From the NCBI GenBank assembly GCA_020086605.1, contig JACBWW010000016.1:5695682-5759681 (forward strand): DNA of 64,000 nucleotides. The letters are read 5' to 3'. Shown here one piece after another: positions 24,705 to 37,000 of the stretch. Origin of the DNA: Lanius collurio. Its lineage: Eukaryota; Chordata; Aves; Passeriformes; Laniidae. The position numbers were made by a program, and so were the translations under genes. Under the pieces are notes generated by a model, which was not told the origin of the DNA, did no database searches, and was given only the letters and a program-made list of their open reading frames with translations. Every line of letters starts with the position of its first letter. The first letter of the stretch is position 1.

Positions 24705-26349
24705 TTATTATTTAAAGACTATAAATCCAAAGAATGAGGTTAAACCAAAATTCTTTCTGTACCTGCACATTGTGGAAGAATGTACAGGCTACGTAGATGT
24801 CTCCACCTAAATTGTCTAGTGCATATGTATTGTCATTTGTTGTAGCTTATTAACAACAAGTAACATATGGGTGGTTCCAATGATTACACTTCAGTTTGTA
24901 CTGTTAAGATGCTGTCAGCTAAATATTTCCTCCTCCTGGTTAGAAAATCTGATTTAACTGATGGTATAAATGCTTTCAAACAAGGTACTCATTTCTCTAC
25001 TAGGACTCTAGTGAGCTCCATCCACCCATTTTTGCACTTTCATATAAAATTTTTAACTTTTCCCGATACTGACTTGATTTTTTTTCTTTCATTTTGACAG
25101 AAGTTTGGACTACTGTCTTTTTATTAAATAGACTGAAAATAAAAAAAAATACAGCTATTGTTACAGGGGATAATGAAAAAGAGATTCTTTGCATGTCAAG
25201 CAAAGAATGTTATAATGAAATTTTGCTTTGTAGCTTTAGCAGTAATAGCCCAGAGAATATGCTGTAATCTCTAGGTACTCCTCTTCCTTATTCATGATGA
25301 GTTGTTTAAATTAATGTACAATAAGCCCTTATCAGGTTTTAGGATGAAGTACAAAACAGCTGAGACAAATGTTCAGCCATCTAATTGCCTAAATTAATTT
25401 TTTGATTCTTACATCCAGTGGCAAATCTGTCAAGACACAAAAACTTGTCCCCTTCTGCCTGTCTCAGAGGTTCAGGTTTTAGTCCCAAATACAATAATTA
25501 GCAGTATCACAATGAGAGCAGAATTCAGTGACCACCGTTATTTCATGGTTTCAGCAGCTCTGTCTCACTGGGAGTGCTTTGAATTTTTCACTCAACTTAG
25601 CAACATACTCTTTGATACACTTTTCATTATTAAGCTAATAGGGAGTCTCATGAAGGACTTTAAAATGGATTCAAGTGTGAAATCAGTGGTAATATATATA
25701 ATGAGGCCATTGCTACAACTGTGCTGCTTGGTAGAGTTAAGCTACAAAGAACCTTGAAATTGGCTTTGGCTTGAGTTAGACCTGCACCCGTGATCAGCAG
25801 AGATATTGGGAATATCAGGCAAACAATCTGAGATTTTTTAATTGGCTAAAATTATCAATGAATATGTGATCTTGCACAGCTGATTTGGGGGAAGGGGAAA
25901 TAACAAATAATCCTCCTCTTCTTTCCTTTTTTATCATGACCAAAATGGCAACAAAACCTCCTGTGTGTATTTCCCCCATCTATCTCCTCTGAGGTTCTGA
26001 CCATAAACATGGTTTCTTCTCTCCCTTACCTGTTTGTGGATTTCAGGTTTCCTTTCCTATGTAAATTATCACAAGGCTTCTTATAGTAATACAATGGCAT
26101 GGTATGGATGTGTCTGAGAATACTGAGTGGGTCTCATCTTGCAAATCGCTGAGTGTTTTCAGATCTTGCTGTGGTTGTCAAACACTAGCTGGGATAACAA
26201 GGTAATTAAAAATTAATTTTTCAAGTTCTCTAAAATCTGTCCATGCATTCCCATAATTGGGAAGCCATAAAACGATGCCCCGCCTTGTTGTGAAAAGATG
26301 GATGTTCCTGTGGCTAAGACTGGTGGGGGGAGAGCAGAGGGAGGAAATA

Positions 26350-26468
26350 AAGGCTTGGTTCTTATCTCTGCCACGTACTTCTCATGCCTTATGGCATGTC
26401 ACTTAGTCTCTGTGTATCTCTGTAGGGATCTCGTAACTACTTGTACCTGTGGGGATAATAGCCCTTCT
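26350..26468 (+). mobile_element. MIR-like SINE relic
   Basis: The segment tracks the core and 3' part of the ancient MIR (CORE-SINE) family in order: 'tctctgccacgtactt', 'ggcatgtcacttagtctctgtg' (compare the family's 'caagtcacttaacctctctg'), then 'cctgtggggataatagc' (compare 'ctgtaaaatggggataataatag'). There are several indels, as expected for an element that stopped moving before the bird/mammal radiation. The tRNA-derived head is not recognisable. MIR copies are few in bird genomes, so a readable one may be retained for function. The call is by pattern; a diverged L2 tail is the main alternative. Confidence 0.55.
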
Positions 26469-26880
26469 TCTCTCCTCTTATCCATGGCATCGTTTTGGTT
26501 TGTGAATTCTTACTAGCAAAAGACTGGTTTTTACAGTGTATGTGTAATGAGATGATATCTGTATGGTTTCCTTCAAGCTGTGCTATAAATATTTTTGAGA
26601 CTCATCTGTCAAAATATTTTAAAAAACAAAAAAAATCATGGTTTTAGGAAAACAATGCTTCCATGCTTCTGTTTTTGTTGTTTTGGAGTGGGGATTTTTT
26701 GTTGGTTTGAGGGTTTTTTGGTAGTTTTTTGTAGACCATAAAGAAAGCACAGCCAACATTCCTGAAATAGTCTGTGGTTCTCCTCTTTGCATGAATTGCT
26801 GTACTGTATCTTGTAATTGTGATCTATCATCAAACTGAGACAAACTGGGAGTCCACAGGAGCTGATGTGTAGTCTTCAAC
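26469..26880. other. Unique spacer with G/T-rich stretch
   Basis: Non-coding spacer between the MIR-like relic and the CR1 copy. It contains a T/G-rich low-complexity stretch at about 26673-26732 (minus-strand frames across it become rich in Lys, Gln and Pro, a compositional artefact). No gene is seen. Confidence 0.65.
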
Positions 26881-26881
26881 A

Positions 26882-27215
26882 TTCTCATGAGGGGAAGCAG
26901 AGGCGCAAATGTGGATCTTTTCCCCCATCATGACCAGTGAGAGGACTCAAGGAAACTGTGTGGGGCTGAGCTGGGGGGGGATTATGTCAGGTATCAGGCA
27001 AAGGTTCTTCATCCAGATGATGGTGTGGCACTGAACAGGCTCCCCCAGGGAAATGGTCACAGCACCAAACCTGTCAGAGCTCAAGAAGAGTTTGGATGAT
27101 GCTCCCAGGCACATGGTGGGAGTGTTGGGGTGTCCTGCACAAGGCCAGGAGTTGGACTTGATGATCCTTGTGAGCCCCTTCCAACTCACCATATTTTATG
27201 ATCTTATGAATAAAG
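26882..27215 (+). mobile_element. CR1 LINE, 5'-truncated 3' end
   Basis: A well-preserved 3' end of a CR1 retrotransposon in plus orientation. In order it shows 'ctcatgaggggaagcagagg', 'accagtgagaggactcaagg', 'tatcaggcaaaggttcttca', 'gaacaggctcccccagggaa', 'gtgtcctgcacaaggccagg', 'agttggacttgatgatcctt' and 'gagccccttccaactcacc', ending in 'atgatctt' at about 27208-27215. The 5' truncation, which removes nearly all of ORF2, is typical of CR1. Similarity to what I know of neoavian CR1 3' ends is high, so it is much younger than the copy at 5.5 kb. The element at 50.4 kb looks like the same type of 3' end on the other strand. Confidence 0.92.
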
Positions 27216-27219
27216 GGAT

Positions 27220-30168
27220 CAAGAGTAAGAACAACAATTCTAGTGACTGTACCTCAATTGTTTTCTGACCAGGAATTAACTGTTTCTAATCCTGGCTTCT
27301 TGAAGTGTTTCATTTTAATATGTTTTATTTATTATAAATCTACATGAACTTTATCATCTGTGAAACAGGCATATAGTTATTGAATTTATATGTGAAATAT
27401 AAACAAGGAATGATGGAGAGATTTTAAGGGGGACAAAAGTTCAGTTTTAGGTCCTGAGTGTTTTGTCTTGTTTTTGTTTTGGGAGGTTTTCCTGACAGGT
27501 GCTGTTTGGTGTGTTTAGTGCAGTAAGCATGGACGGTGAGATGTTGTAAGTACACAGCTATTCCAAGTCACACAGACTTGCAGAACTAACACACATATAA
27601 TAAAGAGAATCTGTGCCTGAGGAAATGCAAGTGATTATGCCGTTGTGAAAATTAACATTAGCCTAAATTTACTTCTTGCAAACAATCTGGGAGACCCAGT
27701 AAAATAAAGTGTAGTTGCTGTAGTGCTGCCTGAGCTCATGCAAAACACTCTGTGGCTGTATATTTGTGTATAATGAAGGCTCACTCTCTCAGGGAAATGA
27801 AAGTAGCCTGGCCTCTAAAGGATAGGAAGAAGGCATCCTGAAGAATGAAGAGGGAATGGAAGCGGGAGTCTCAAAATTCTTAAAATAGCTTTTTTTGTTT
27901 TGGGGTATCTCACAGTGGAATATACAGTGAAGCCTGAGAGACAAATCAGTCTTCTTGAGCCAGTGAGCTTTTTCTTTTATATTTGTTACTCCAGAAGAAA
28001 CCAAAAATCTCTGAGCCTCCCTTCTGATGGAGGCAGATGAATTCAGGAAATTCCAATTCTGGTAAATTAGCCAGAAACTGGGAAACCTGCTTTTAACAAA
28101 GTACAGAAAATGATACCCTTGAAACTTTGATAACTAAAAGTGGTTGAAAAAATCTGAAAGTAGGACCTCCCGCTACCTAGCACAAATTTTGACAATTGGC
28201 AACACGGAATTTTTATTGTTGTTTTAAATGCCATGAAATGTTTTTGGGTTTAAGGATAGGAGCATAGCCCAACATTCTTGAACAGAAAGTTGCAATGCCA
28301 GAAATCCCCTAAGGAAGTCTGTTCCTGCTATGAGATCCTGGGCAGGGTGACTGGAATAAAATTGTGAATGCTTCAGGGCTCATCCGAATTGAGCAAACTC
28401 TGAACCTTAGAGATTCACACCCCAGCAGTTTCTTTGATGTGGAGCAGTTTGTGAGGCAAAGCCAGGAAAATGTATTGTCTATCAAAGCCTTTTGCCACCA
28501 TCCAGCTGTGGGACAATGCCTGGCAGTGGTGTGGGAGCAAGGCATGGGGCAGATGCCTTCTGCTCTGCTGTGGGGCACAGCCACTGCTGAGCAAAAAGAA
28601 CAACACTGCACCACAAGTCATGACAGTTCAAAGCAGAACAGGGTTTGAGCTAATTCCTAATTCTTTTTGTTCTTTTTACTGTAGGAGAAAAGGAGCCAGG
28701 GCAGGCAGATGATTAACCTTGGCTGTTGTTGTACCACAGTTAGAAAAACAAATGTAGCTGATTTGTTTAATTTTGGCTTAACTGTTCCAAGACAGGTTAA
28801 TCAGTGTTTCCTGGTGCTCACAGCTGCCCCAGCACATCAACTGCTCTCCTGCATGGAGGCAGCTGCTCTTGCCTTTGTGATTTCCACTGTTCCTGCAAGC
28901 CTCCTCATTGTCCTGGACCTCTGAAGGAGCAGCTCCATTTACTTTTAATCCATTCTCCTTCTCCTGGCCTTAGACTACTGAAGACTAGGTACAGAGGAAG
29001 GAGGAGATAGAAAAACTACTTTTTAAAAAAAAAAAAATTCATCTTCAGATTCTCTATCATGTGTAATGCTTTTTGATGGTCAGGCACCACACAGTTACTC
29101 CTGATATAGTAAAGTGTCTTTTAATAGGAAAACTGAGGAAATAGCCTCTAATGGTTCTATGCAAGATGTTATTTTTACCTCTGCAAGAGCTGATTTGAGT
29201 CTCAGTGGTGGCCAACAGCCAGGAAAAGAGCAAGACAGTGCTTTCTAATAGAGAGTGTGAATCTTTGTTACAATATTAAAAGAAGGAACATTGGATAATT
29301 TCCTTCAGAGGCAGATACAGCTGTGCCCTGCATGGGCCGACTGCTCTCGCTGCGATCCCTCACCCAGGGTTAGGGTGACTTGATCTCCTGTTTGGTTTGT
29401 GTAGGCAACTCCATGTTCTCATGTCTGGCTTTTTTACACTTATGCAATTGCTCTGCTCTGTCAGCTGTTGAGGCAGGAGCTGTGCTGAGACCTTATGTAA
29501 GGTGTAGAGGCTGCTCTTCTCCTCTCGTGGAGAAAGCCTTGTGAGTGAGCTGGGAGTATGATCCCAAATCCCCCCAGATCCCAACTGCTGCTGGGCTAAC
29601 TGTAACATTTGACCCCGCTGAAAGCATCATCTTAGTTGTTGGCCACATAGGTGATGTTTTGCTGCACACATTCATTGCCCCCCACCCCCTCCCCCCCACT
29701 CCTCCATTAAAATTCAGTTGAAAACGAAACATTTCCTTGAAGCTTTTGAAGTTAAGACTTCGCTTAATTTTGACTATTCTTCTGCTTTTCTTTCTTCTTC
29801 TGTGCATCTTATCCTGCTTTATTGTATAAATCTCAGTGTGTGTTTATATTTGGAGCAAAGCTGAAAGAGAAATTCCCACAGTTGCTTTTCACTTTGGACT
29901 GTTTTTAAGATTAAAACTCACAGTAGTCTGTCTTTTCAATGAAATAATATTGAAATAAAAATTGTCAGGGATCAAGTTGTAATAAAAAATCTCATGTTCA
30001 TTCTTTCTGTTTTGATTATAATCACTGAATTGGAGCTGCTGACTTATTCAGTGAGAAGGCTGGAAGCCTCATGCACTGAGACATTGGATCTGGGACTGCA
30101 CTAACTGAAAATTAGATTAACATAATAGGCAGTAAAGCCTAGCCTTCTATTTGTTATTATTCTATGAA
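27220..30168. other. Unique non-coding sequence, no gene seen
   Basis: No open frame above 104 codons and no domain. It contains an A-run at about 29026-29037 and a C-rich tract at 29678-29697 listed separately. The stretch at 28300-28650 is moderately GC-rich and gives overlapping frames on both strands, none convincing. Confidence 0.65.
29678..29697 (-). other. C-rich tract, potential G-quadruplex on minus strand
   Basis: C6-A-C5-T-C7 on the plus strand is G7-A-G5-T-G6 on the minus strand. The seven-G run can be split, so the G3+N1-7 quadruplex pattern is satisfied with very short loops. It sits in otherwise AT-rich sequence. Confidence 0.6.
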
Positions 30169-30170
30169 GG

Positions 30171-30320
30171 TGGGTTTTTTTGTTTGTCTGGTTTTTTGCT
30201 TTTGGTTTTTTTGGGTTTTTTTTTTGGTTTGTTTTGTTTTGTTTTTTTTTTTAATTTTTTGATTTTTGCTTGTTTTTTTTTGGTTTTGTGTTTTTTTTTG
30301 TTTTTTTTTTTTTTTTTTTT
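30171..30320. repeat. 150-nt T/G low-complexity tract
   Basis: Almost pure T with scattered G (TTTTGG, TTTGTTTTG blocks), ending in 20 or more uninterrupted T residues; only a few A and C. The minus strand is correspondingly A/C-rich and gives a spurious lysine-rich open frame at 30162-30374. Similar shorter tracts lie at 16.1 and 26.7 kb. Such tracts are prone to length error in assemblies. Confidence 0.9.
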
Positions 30321-30871
30321 GTGAAGAATTCCAAAGGCATAATATAAATAGTGGAAGTGATGGGAAGTTTTCAAACTTTGTTTCCTAAAATTAAAACCAT
30401 TTCAGAATATAGTACACTAAGAAGTAGTACCCTAAGACCAATGACTACTGCTTTCCATCAGAACTAATAAGTTCTGATTACCAATTTTATTGCAAAGGTA
30501 GTGGGACTGGGTGTCATTCCACCTGCCATTCTCACTTGGTTCATTGTAGGAGTTGCAATATAGGTAAATTAAAATGTGACTAAATATTAGAATGGGGAAA
30601 TTCCATCTCTTCCTACCAACACCTGTTCAAAACCATGCAATGGATGTTGAGAGATGAAGCAGACACACCTCAGGAGTGCAGAGCTTGTAGCTCTATGGAT
30701 GGCTCCTTTATCTACTTATTACTGGAATTTTCTAGGCTTTGATTTGGGAGGATGTGGTACCTTGCTGCCCCTGAGACAGGCCAGGTGCCAGTAGAGTGAA
30801 TTAGACCTGGTACCTGCTGCTGTGTTCTGGTCTGATGAGGAAAATCTTTGCTCTGCTGGCACTCCCGTGCT

Positions 30872-30918
30872 TGGGATTGTTCTGAGCTGAGCTCTGTGCT
30901 TAGCTCAGAACAATCTTA
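30872..30918. other. 21-pair near-perfect hairpin
   Basis: Bases 30872-30892 pair with 30898-30918: 14 consecutive Watson-Crick pairs (GATTGTTCTGAGCT with its exact complement) plus flanking pairs, three G-T wobbles in all, and a 5-nt loop (TCTGT). The stem is shorter than a standard miRNA precursor (about 30 or more pairs). Outside it, pairing stops. It could be a chance palindrome, a transposon terminus or a structured RNA element. Confidence 0.8.
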
Positions 30919-31611
30919 CCTCTTTTACCTGAGAATCATAATTATTTTTAAATTCAGGAACTGAACTAAAAAACCCCATGTTTTTCCTGAAGAATTGCCT
31001 CTAGTGCAAATGCACAGCCTAAATGTTTTTCCAGCTCTCTGATTTTGTATCTGTGTGTGTTTGCAGGGAAACAGAGAAATATCACCACAGTTTAACTGGA
31101 GTACATGTGCTTCACATACTGGTCTTAGGCTCAGTACAGCTCCTAAAGCCCTTCACTTTGTCTATCATAAGAATTCAGAAAAGTTGGCTTTTCCAGTATT
31201 GAAGCTGGCCATACTAATTAGGACATATTTAAAGACTGTATGTTTTGGTTGTCCTTAGTTCTGTGAAAGCTGGCTTCCAAATGTTTTTAGAAATGGGTTT
31301 TTGAGGAGAGTTTGTCCAAATCTGACAGAGGTTGCAATTTTAATGCTTACCATGCAAATTCAATGTGATGTCTTTGCCCTAAGCAAAATAAAAATTTTGA
31401 GCAAATTTATCCCAGTGATAATTTAATACTATTTCCATGAAGGAATGTCCCTATTTTCAGAATCATACCTGGATTGTTAACATGGGAAATAACAGTTTTC
31501 AAACTTCACAAATATTTTACATTTGTCAGCAAAGTAGTGGAAATTAAGTGAAAAATGTTTTGGTTTTCTAAGGAAGTTTCTGATTTTTACAAAGTAGTGT
31601 GATTTCTCTCC

Positions 31612-31705
31612 TTTTTTTTTTTTTTTCCCCCTTCCTATCTGTTAGCTCTGCTTTATTGATGATGTTGCCTCCTTGTGCCTTTTCTCTTTTTTTTTTTTTT
31701 TTTTT
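31612..31705. repeat. Two T tracts (15 T and 19 T)
   Basis: T runs at 31612-31626 and 31687-31705 are separated by 60 bases of ordinary sequence. The second is followed by CAG, so it looks like a splice acceptor, but no open exon with a donor follows. Confidence 0.85.
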
Positions 31706-33016
31706 CAGTCAATAAGTTAATCCTAAATGCTGACACAAGAGATTTTAGTAGGAAGTTCACCCTATCAGTTGTTGATAAGGCTCTCTGTTAGTGCAAGTCC
31801 CACGTCAGGGCATAAGCCAAGATCATCTGAGCTGCAAGCAATGTAGGCTGGAGTAAAGAGTCTTGACTAACTTGTACTCAACAGGGTTTTGGCCCAAATA
31901 TTTTGGCTATGATGAGGAAAACCAATGGTGGTTCCTAATCAGCCAAATGTGAGATATTTTACATGTATCTTTGCTAATTCACAGTTCAGTATATTTTTTA
32001 TCAAGCTTAAAAAGAATAAACTTTTTTTAATCTTGTCACTCTATAGTAATATAGTGGAATGTTTACTAATTGCTCAGAAGCATTTTACTTAAAGATAAAT
32101 AACCTTTGTGCTGCAAATAAAATTTAAAATTATTTAATTTTATGCTGATATACTAAAAGCAGTACTGTATACAAATGCCTTCCCTATCAGTTTTACTAAG
32201 GGATCTATGACATATTTTTAATATATTAGCAGGGACTTTGAATGTACCCCGTGGACAATATAAAGTAGCAAAATAAGATGGTGCATCCTAACAAAAGAAA
32301 CATACATTTAATATTGAATTTTGTTTGTGAGTGATGTGTATCTGTCATTTCCATCCAAGCAATCAGAATTCTCAAAAGCTGTCATCTGCTCCATATTTTT
32401 TTCCCTGGCTCCTGTACGTGATTCCCAGTATTTCTAGCTCTTTTTGTGATTTTCTTGAAAATTTTCTCATCTCTTATAGTGCATTTACCTCCCACTTCTT
32501 CCCTGCAAGGTGGTAATCTTTCCTGGTGCTTCTATTTCACATAAGGCATTTACATGCTAATTTTCATTTTCCTTGATTTCTTAAAATGCTTTTAAAAAAA
32601 TCCATACCTTTATGTAGCAATGGCATTCAGAAATTGTCAATACATTTTTTGGTAAAATGCTTTGTAGAAAGCCAAGAACGCAATAAAAATCCTTAAGTGC
32701 CCTTGGTTATGGAAATAATGTGAACCACTCCTCTATACTGTGCCTGAAAGTACAAGCAACTGCTATAGATTTCTGGGCAAACGGTCAAATCCTCACCCTT
32801 CAACAAACAATATATTAATTCTTATAAGAAACATGCAATTTGATTCAAATTTAAGAAGTACAGAAAGAAATTACACATAGGGAGTGTGTGGGGAAAGAGT
32901 CTTCCTTATCAATGTGCTTGGTTTCTACCAGTCTGATTCTTACTGCATTGTGAATTCAGGGTAATGTCTTTGAAACAAATACCTGTATTCTGGAGTTTTT
33001 TAATTTTTTTTATTTA

Positions 33017-33042
33017 TTTTTTTTTTTTTATGTGTGTGTGTG
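33017..33042. repeat. T run followed by (TG)n
   Basis: Thirteen T, an A, then about six TG repeats; a simple repeat. Confidence 0.9.
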
Positions 33043-33914
33043 TCTTGTACTTCATCTGGACCCAAACAATAGCTTACAACAGTTGCAGAGTACAGGAACC
33101 AACTCCTCCATCCCTTGAATGCAGCTAGATTGTGTTGATTTCCATCCAATGCAGTTACAGTTCTTGCTAATGGTTTCTGGGATACACTGTTCTCGTGAGC
33201 AGCTGGAATAGCTGGGGATCAGGGTACAGAGGGAGGGAGGGAAGAGAAGATTGAGAAATGGGGATGAGGCACTGAGCCTGTTATTCTAAAGCATCAGTGT
33301 GGCTGCTCCCAAACCTCTCTGCCATGGACCACTGTGGATCCTGCAGATCCTTATGGTTGAGTACCTTCAAATCCCAGCTCTTAATACTCTCTGTTAATAC
33401 GTTCTTTGCTTTGCATACTGTGCGGTGCTCTTAAGAACCAGAGGCTGTGCTGCTGTGGTGTGGGTTTGTGCTGTACCAAACACTCTGCAGCAGTTTGCCT
33501 TTGCCCTTCAGGCTGAGGCGGGAGGAGCAAGGACCGGGCTGCCTTGGCACTGGAGTTGGCCACACAGCTGCTGGGATCTGCTGGAGCTGGCCTCTGTGGT
33601 GAGGGCTCTTCTGTGTTTAAAGACAAGTTTATACAAGATCACAGAGTGATGCTTGCCTTACCACGAGTTTTGGTACCACTTGTGCTCAGCCTGCAAGTGG
33701 CAGCCAGAGGAACCTGCCTGTGGGGCCTGGCCTGAGGTGGGGGAGCCCTGGCTGCAGCACTGCCCTGGCCGTGGCATCCTGTGAAAGCCAGCAGAAGCCA
33801 CTGAGAATTATTATTTTCCCCTCTCTGTTTAACTCTCCCAGTGGCCTTGTGAGGCCAATGAATTATGTATTGCAGACTGGTTTCTCTCGCAGGCTTATCT
33901 GCATTAGCTGAGGT

Positions 33915-34040
33915 GGTTCCAGCGCAGCCCGCGGCTCCTTGGCGGCCGTGCCCACGGGAGCTCTCTGAGCTGGCCCTGCCCTGCCTGGTTTGGGGTGCAG
34001 CCCCTGGCTGGGCTCCATGGCTCCCAGAGCCCAGTGCCCC
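33915..34040. other. Small CpG-rich patch
   Basis: A stretch with several CpG sites in about 40 bases (CAGCGCAGCCCGCGG, GGCGGCCGTG, CACGGG) inside a CpG-poor window, followed by about 80 bases that are GC-rich but poor in CpG. It is too short for a classical CpG-island promoter. Plus-strand open frames of 159 and 72 codons overlap it, as does a 146-codon minus-strand frame; all are explained by few stops in GC-rich DNA. A GC-rich transposon fragment is an alternative. Confidence 0.4.
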
Positions 34041-37000
34041 TGAAGGACAGGACTGCTGTGCCGATGGAAAGGTGGTCATCCTTCCTCTCAGGTGTGTTTC
34101 ATATCCAGTTATACATCATCTGTTTCATACCTGGCTGTGTTTGTGTTTCTCTACAGTCAGTTTCCTGCTTAGAAAATGTAAATATTTTCGGTATAAGGCT
34201 TCAGAACATTTAATGTTGTTGCTCACCAAAAGGTACATGCTGTATTTTTTCAAGAGTTTTGCTAAATGCCTATATAACTTTTGTTTTTCTATGAAGTGGA
34301 ATATTTTCCCTAAGGAGTTAACTAATATCTCTAAAGCCTTCTGAGGTTAAGATTTGAAAAGCCTTCAATATATGTCCCTGATTTTCTGATTCCGTTGCTT
34401 ATTTGTTTAGGCTGATGGGAATAGGCTTTGTCTACTGTGCTTGAAGAAGAAAAGAAGATTTTTGTGCTCCCAGGAGGCGAAGGCAGTTTTCATTGGCATT
34501 TTAGTGAAATATTAAAGGCAAAGCAGATTTGGAGGGACATACTGCAAAGGCTGTCACCATGATCAGAGAGGCACTGGAGTGAGGAAAGGGACAGCTAAAT
34601 GTGTAGGTGGAGAGTCAGTCCATTTGTGCAAAGGTATGAGTAACTGAGGTTATGAATTGGTTGCAGATGGGAGCTGGCAAGCAAGAAAAGTGAAACAAAA
34701 TTATATTGACATCCCTGTGTTGTCTAAAGACCACTACAAGACCATTAGTATTGCTGCGTAGCCAGCAGGGAGGCCCTGTCAGGGTGAGATTTTACTTAGG
34801 CAACTGGTATTGATTTTTGGTCTGCCGCCAGGATGTAGGAAGGAAAAGATTTTTTAATTTTTTCTTTCTTTTTCTTTCCTCCTGTGTCCATATTAATGGA
34901 TGCAAAGCAGTGTGTCTGGACCTGGGATGTATGGTTGAGACTGGCTGTGTGCTGTCATGGCTGACTTTATTGGGGAAAAACTCTTTTGAATTGATCTTCA
35001 GACTTCTTGCCTTGGCTTTGCTCATCTTCTCTCTCATGTCCCCTGTAAGGCCATTCTAAAAGGCAAAATTAAGAATCCAACACGATTGTGGCAAACTTTT
35101 TTTTTTTGTCATTCTCTGAATGAATTTTGAGTGACTTTTTAGTATCTCTGATTGCCCAAGTGGAGAGCCCTGTGTTTGCTCCCGGGGCAGCAGCAGGAGC
35201 CAGAGCTGTGAGGGCTCAGCTCTCCCCTGGGGTTGCTCAGAGTGCTGTGGGGCTCCTGGCAAGGGCCGGGGTGAATATCACAGCAGTGAAGGGAGAAACT
35301 CTAAGGAGTCAAGCCCCCTTTAATTTCTGGCCAAAGTCTGATCCAGAAACTGCAAAATGAAGCTGTTATTAGTGTTTATGTTTTTGGTTCTAGTGAAAAT
35401 AGAGTGGGGCACAAAAAATGTGTCATGAAGCAGCTATCAGCCAAGGTAGTAGCTCTTGCTCTTGGGTCTCACTTGAAGTGGGAGCCTGGAAGAGGAATAG
35501 CTTAGTACTTAGTGAGGCTTGTCTTCTTTCTCCTCCTGAAATGGAGACCTGCCAGTTTCTCTTCTCTGTTTATGAGTGCCCAATTAAACATGTGTGCAAT
35601 GAGTTCATTTCCCTACTTCCTCAGAGAAAGCCTGGCAAAGAGAAATTTCTGGCAAGAGAACTCATGTGAAAAATAATGAGCCATGGTTTGCTTCTAATAG
35701 AAGGACAGAGACTGACCTGATAATCACACAGGATCCTTCCTCATGACTTACACTAGATCCTAATATTTTTTTTAATACACTTCTTTAGCAGAGAAAATTA
35801 ATCTCATAGAAATATGTTCTCCTTTATTCTATTGCATGTATGATAAACACTTAGCTAAGGGTGCCTTTTCTTTAAAATTTATATACCTGCACTCTGAAAA
35901 CTGAGGCTGCAGAATTGTTAAAGAAACAGAACAGTGGTGTTTAACTGTAATAGGTGAATTAAACATCCCATGCTATTCCATCCCTGTTCATCTATGTCTT
36001 TACTTTTCTCTCATGTTGTGAAGCCTACTTAAATGTCCTTCTATTATGTGTTTGACAGAATATTCCTATGAAGGGTAGATGTGAACACTGATTCTTTCGA
36101 AGGAGATAAAATTAAAATATTCTTTTGGGAATTCGGCCCTTTAATTATGGGTAATTTTTAAACCAACTAGTATTGATCATTAAAACATCAGATTAAATCT
36201 CAGCATTGATTGAGGTCAGTTCTGTTAAGCCTTCAATTTTTGTGTTGTCTTCTGGAATAGTCAGCTGTTCATCCTGAAAATTTGTTTGCTGCTGCTTTAC
36301 TTACACTCTTTCCTACTTCAGTTCTGGCCACATATCTGATTGGGAAAAAATGATAATCAAGAAAACAAAACTCCGATTCAGGATAACATAACTTCTAAAA
36401 TTGTGACTGTTTTAAATTTTACCTTATTCATAGGGATTAATTAGAACTTTTTGCAGACTCCCCCTCTATTTCAGTGTGATAGTGATTAAAGAGTAAAAAA
36501 GCCCTTTATTAACAAATTCTGTCAGAAGAGCTAAAGCACACTTGTTCTGAAGCACAGCAGAAGTCAGGTCCTTAGCTTGTTCTTATTCCTTGGCTCTCCC
36601 TCCAGATCCTACTCAGATTCTCTTTGGCTTGACTTTAACCCTGAGATGGAAAACTATCTGATGCAGTATTGGGTTGAATCACCAAGAATTGTCCTTGTTT
36701 GTCTGTGGAGGGTGTTAGCCTCTTATAGAAGAATAACATGCACAATTCCAAATTGCAGCTTATTTACTTAGGTTTGTCATGATCCAGAGTATACAGTATT
36801 GTATGTAATGTTACTGCTTAATGCTTAAATCCCTGCCTACACCATGTTAACCAAATCTTTATCTGAACTCAGCCCAGTTAGGCTATAAAGTAATCAGGAA
36901 AAGGCTTCTGGGTTTTAGTTGCTGCAGAAAAGCTGATGCAATATAAATAACAGTTTGCAACACTGTGTGCAATAATGATTTTATAAGATGTAAGCATAAG

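Larger units (their letters stand above)
22626..26345. other. Unique non-coding sequence, no gene seen
   Basis: Strongly AT-rich with repeated TAATTA/ATTTA-type words, especially 22955-23270 (listed separately as a candidate conserved element). It includes a (GTTT)4 run at 24689-24704. Open frames stay below 90 codons and carry no recognisable motif. Confidence 0.65.
30325..33900. other. Unique non-coding sequence, no gene seen
   Basis: AT-rich, with T tracts at 31612-31626 and 31687-31705 and a T-run plus (TG)n at 33017-33042. A 21-pair hairpin lies at 30872-30918. A GC-richer stretch at 33400-33900 produces overlapping frames on both strands without any domain. No transposable-element tail was recognised. 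Confidence 0.65.

Noticed and set aside
30162..30374. Lysine-rich small protein
   Set aside because: It is a direct translation of the A-rich complement of the T/G low-complexity tract.
31687..31708. Polypyrimidine tract plus CAG as a splice acceptor
   Set aside because: It is a homopolymer T run. No open exon with a donor follows and no transposon or gene context supports splicing.
33639..34344. Overlapping 146- and 159-codon frames on opposite strands
   Set aside because: Both frames lie over the GC-rich, CpG-containing patch; they have no recognisable domain and no splice structure.
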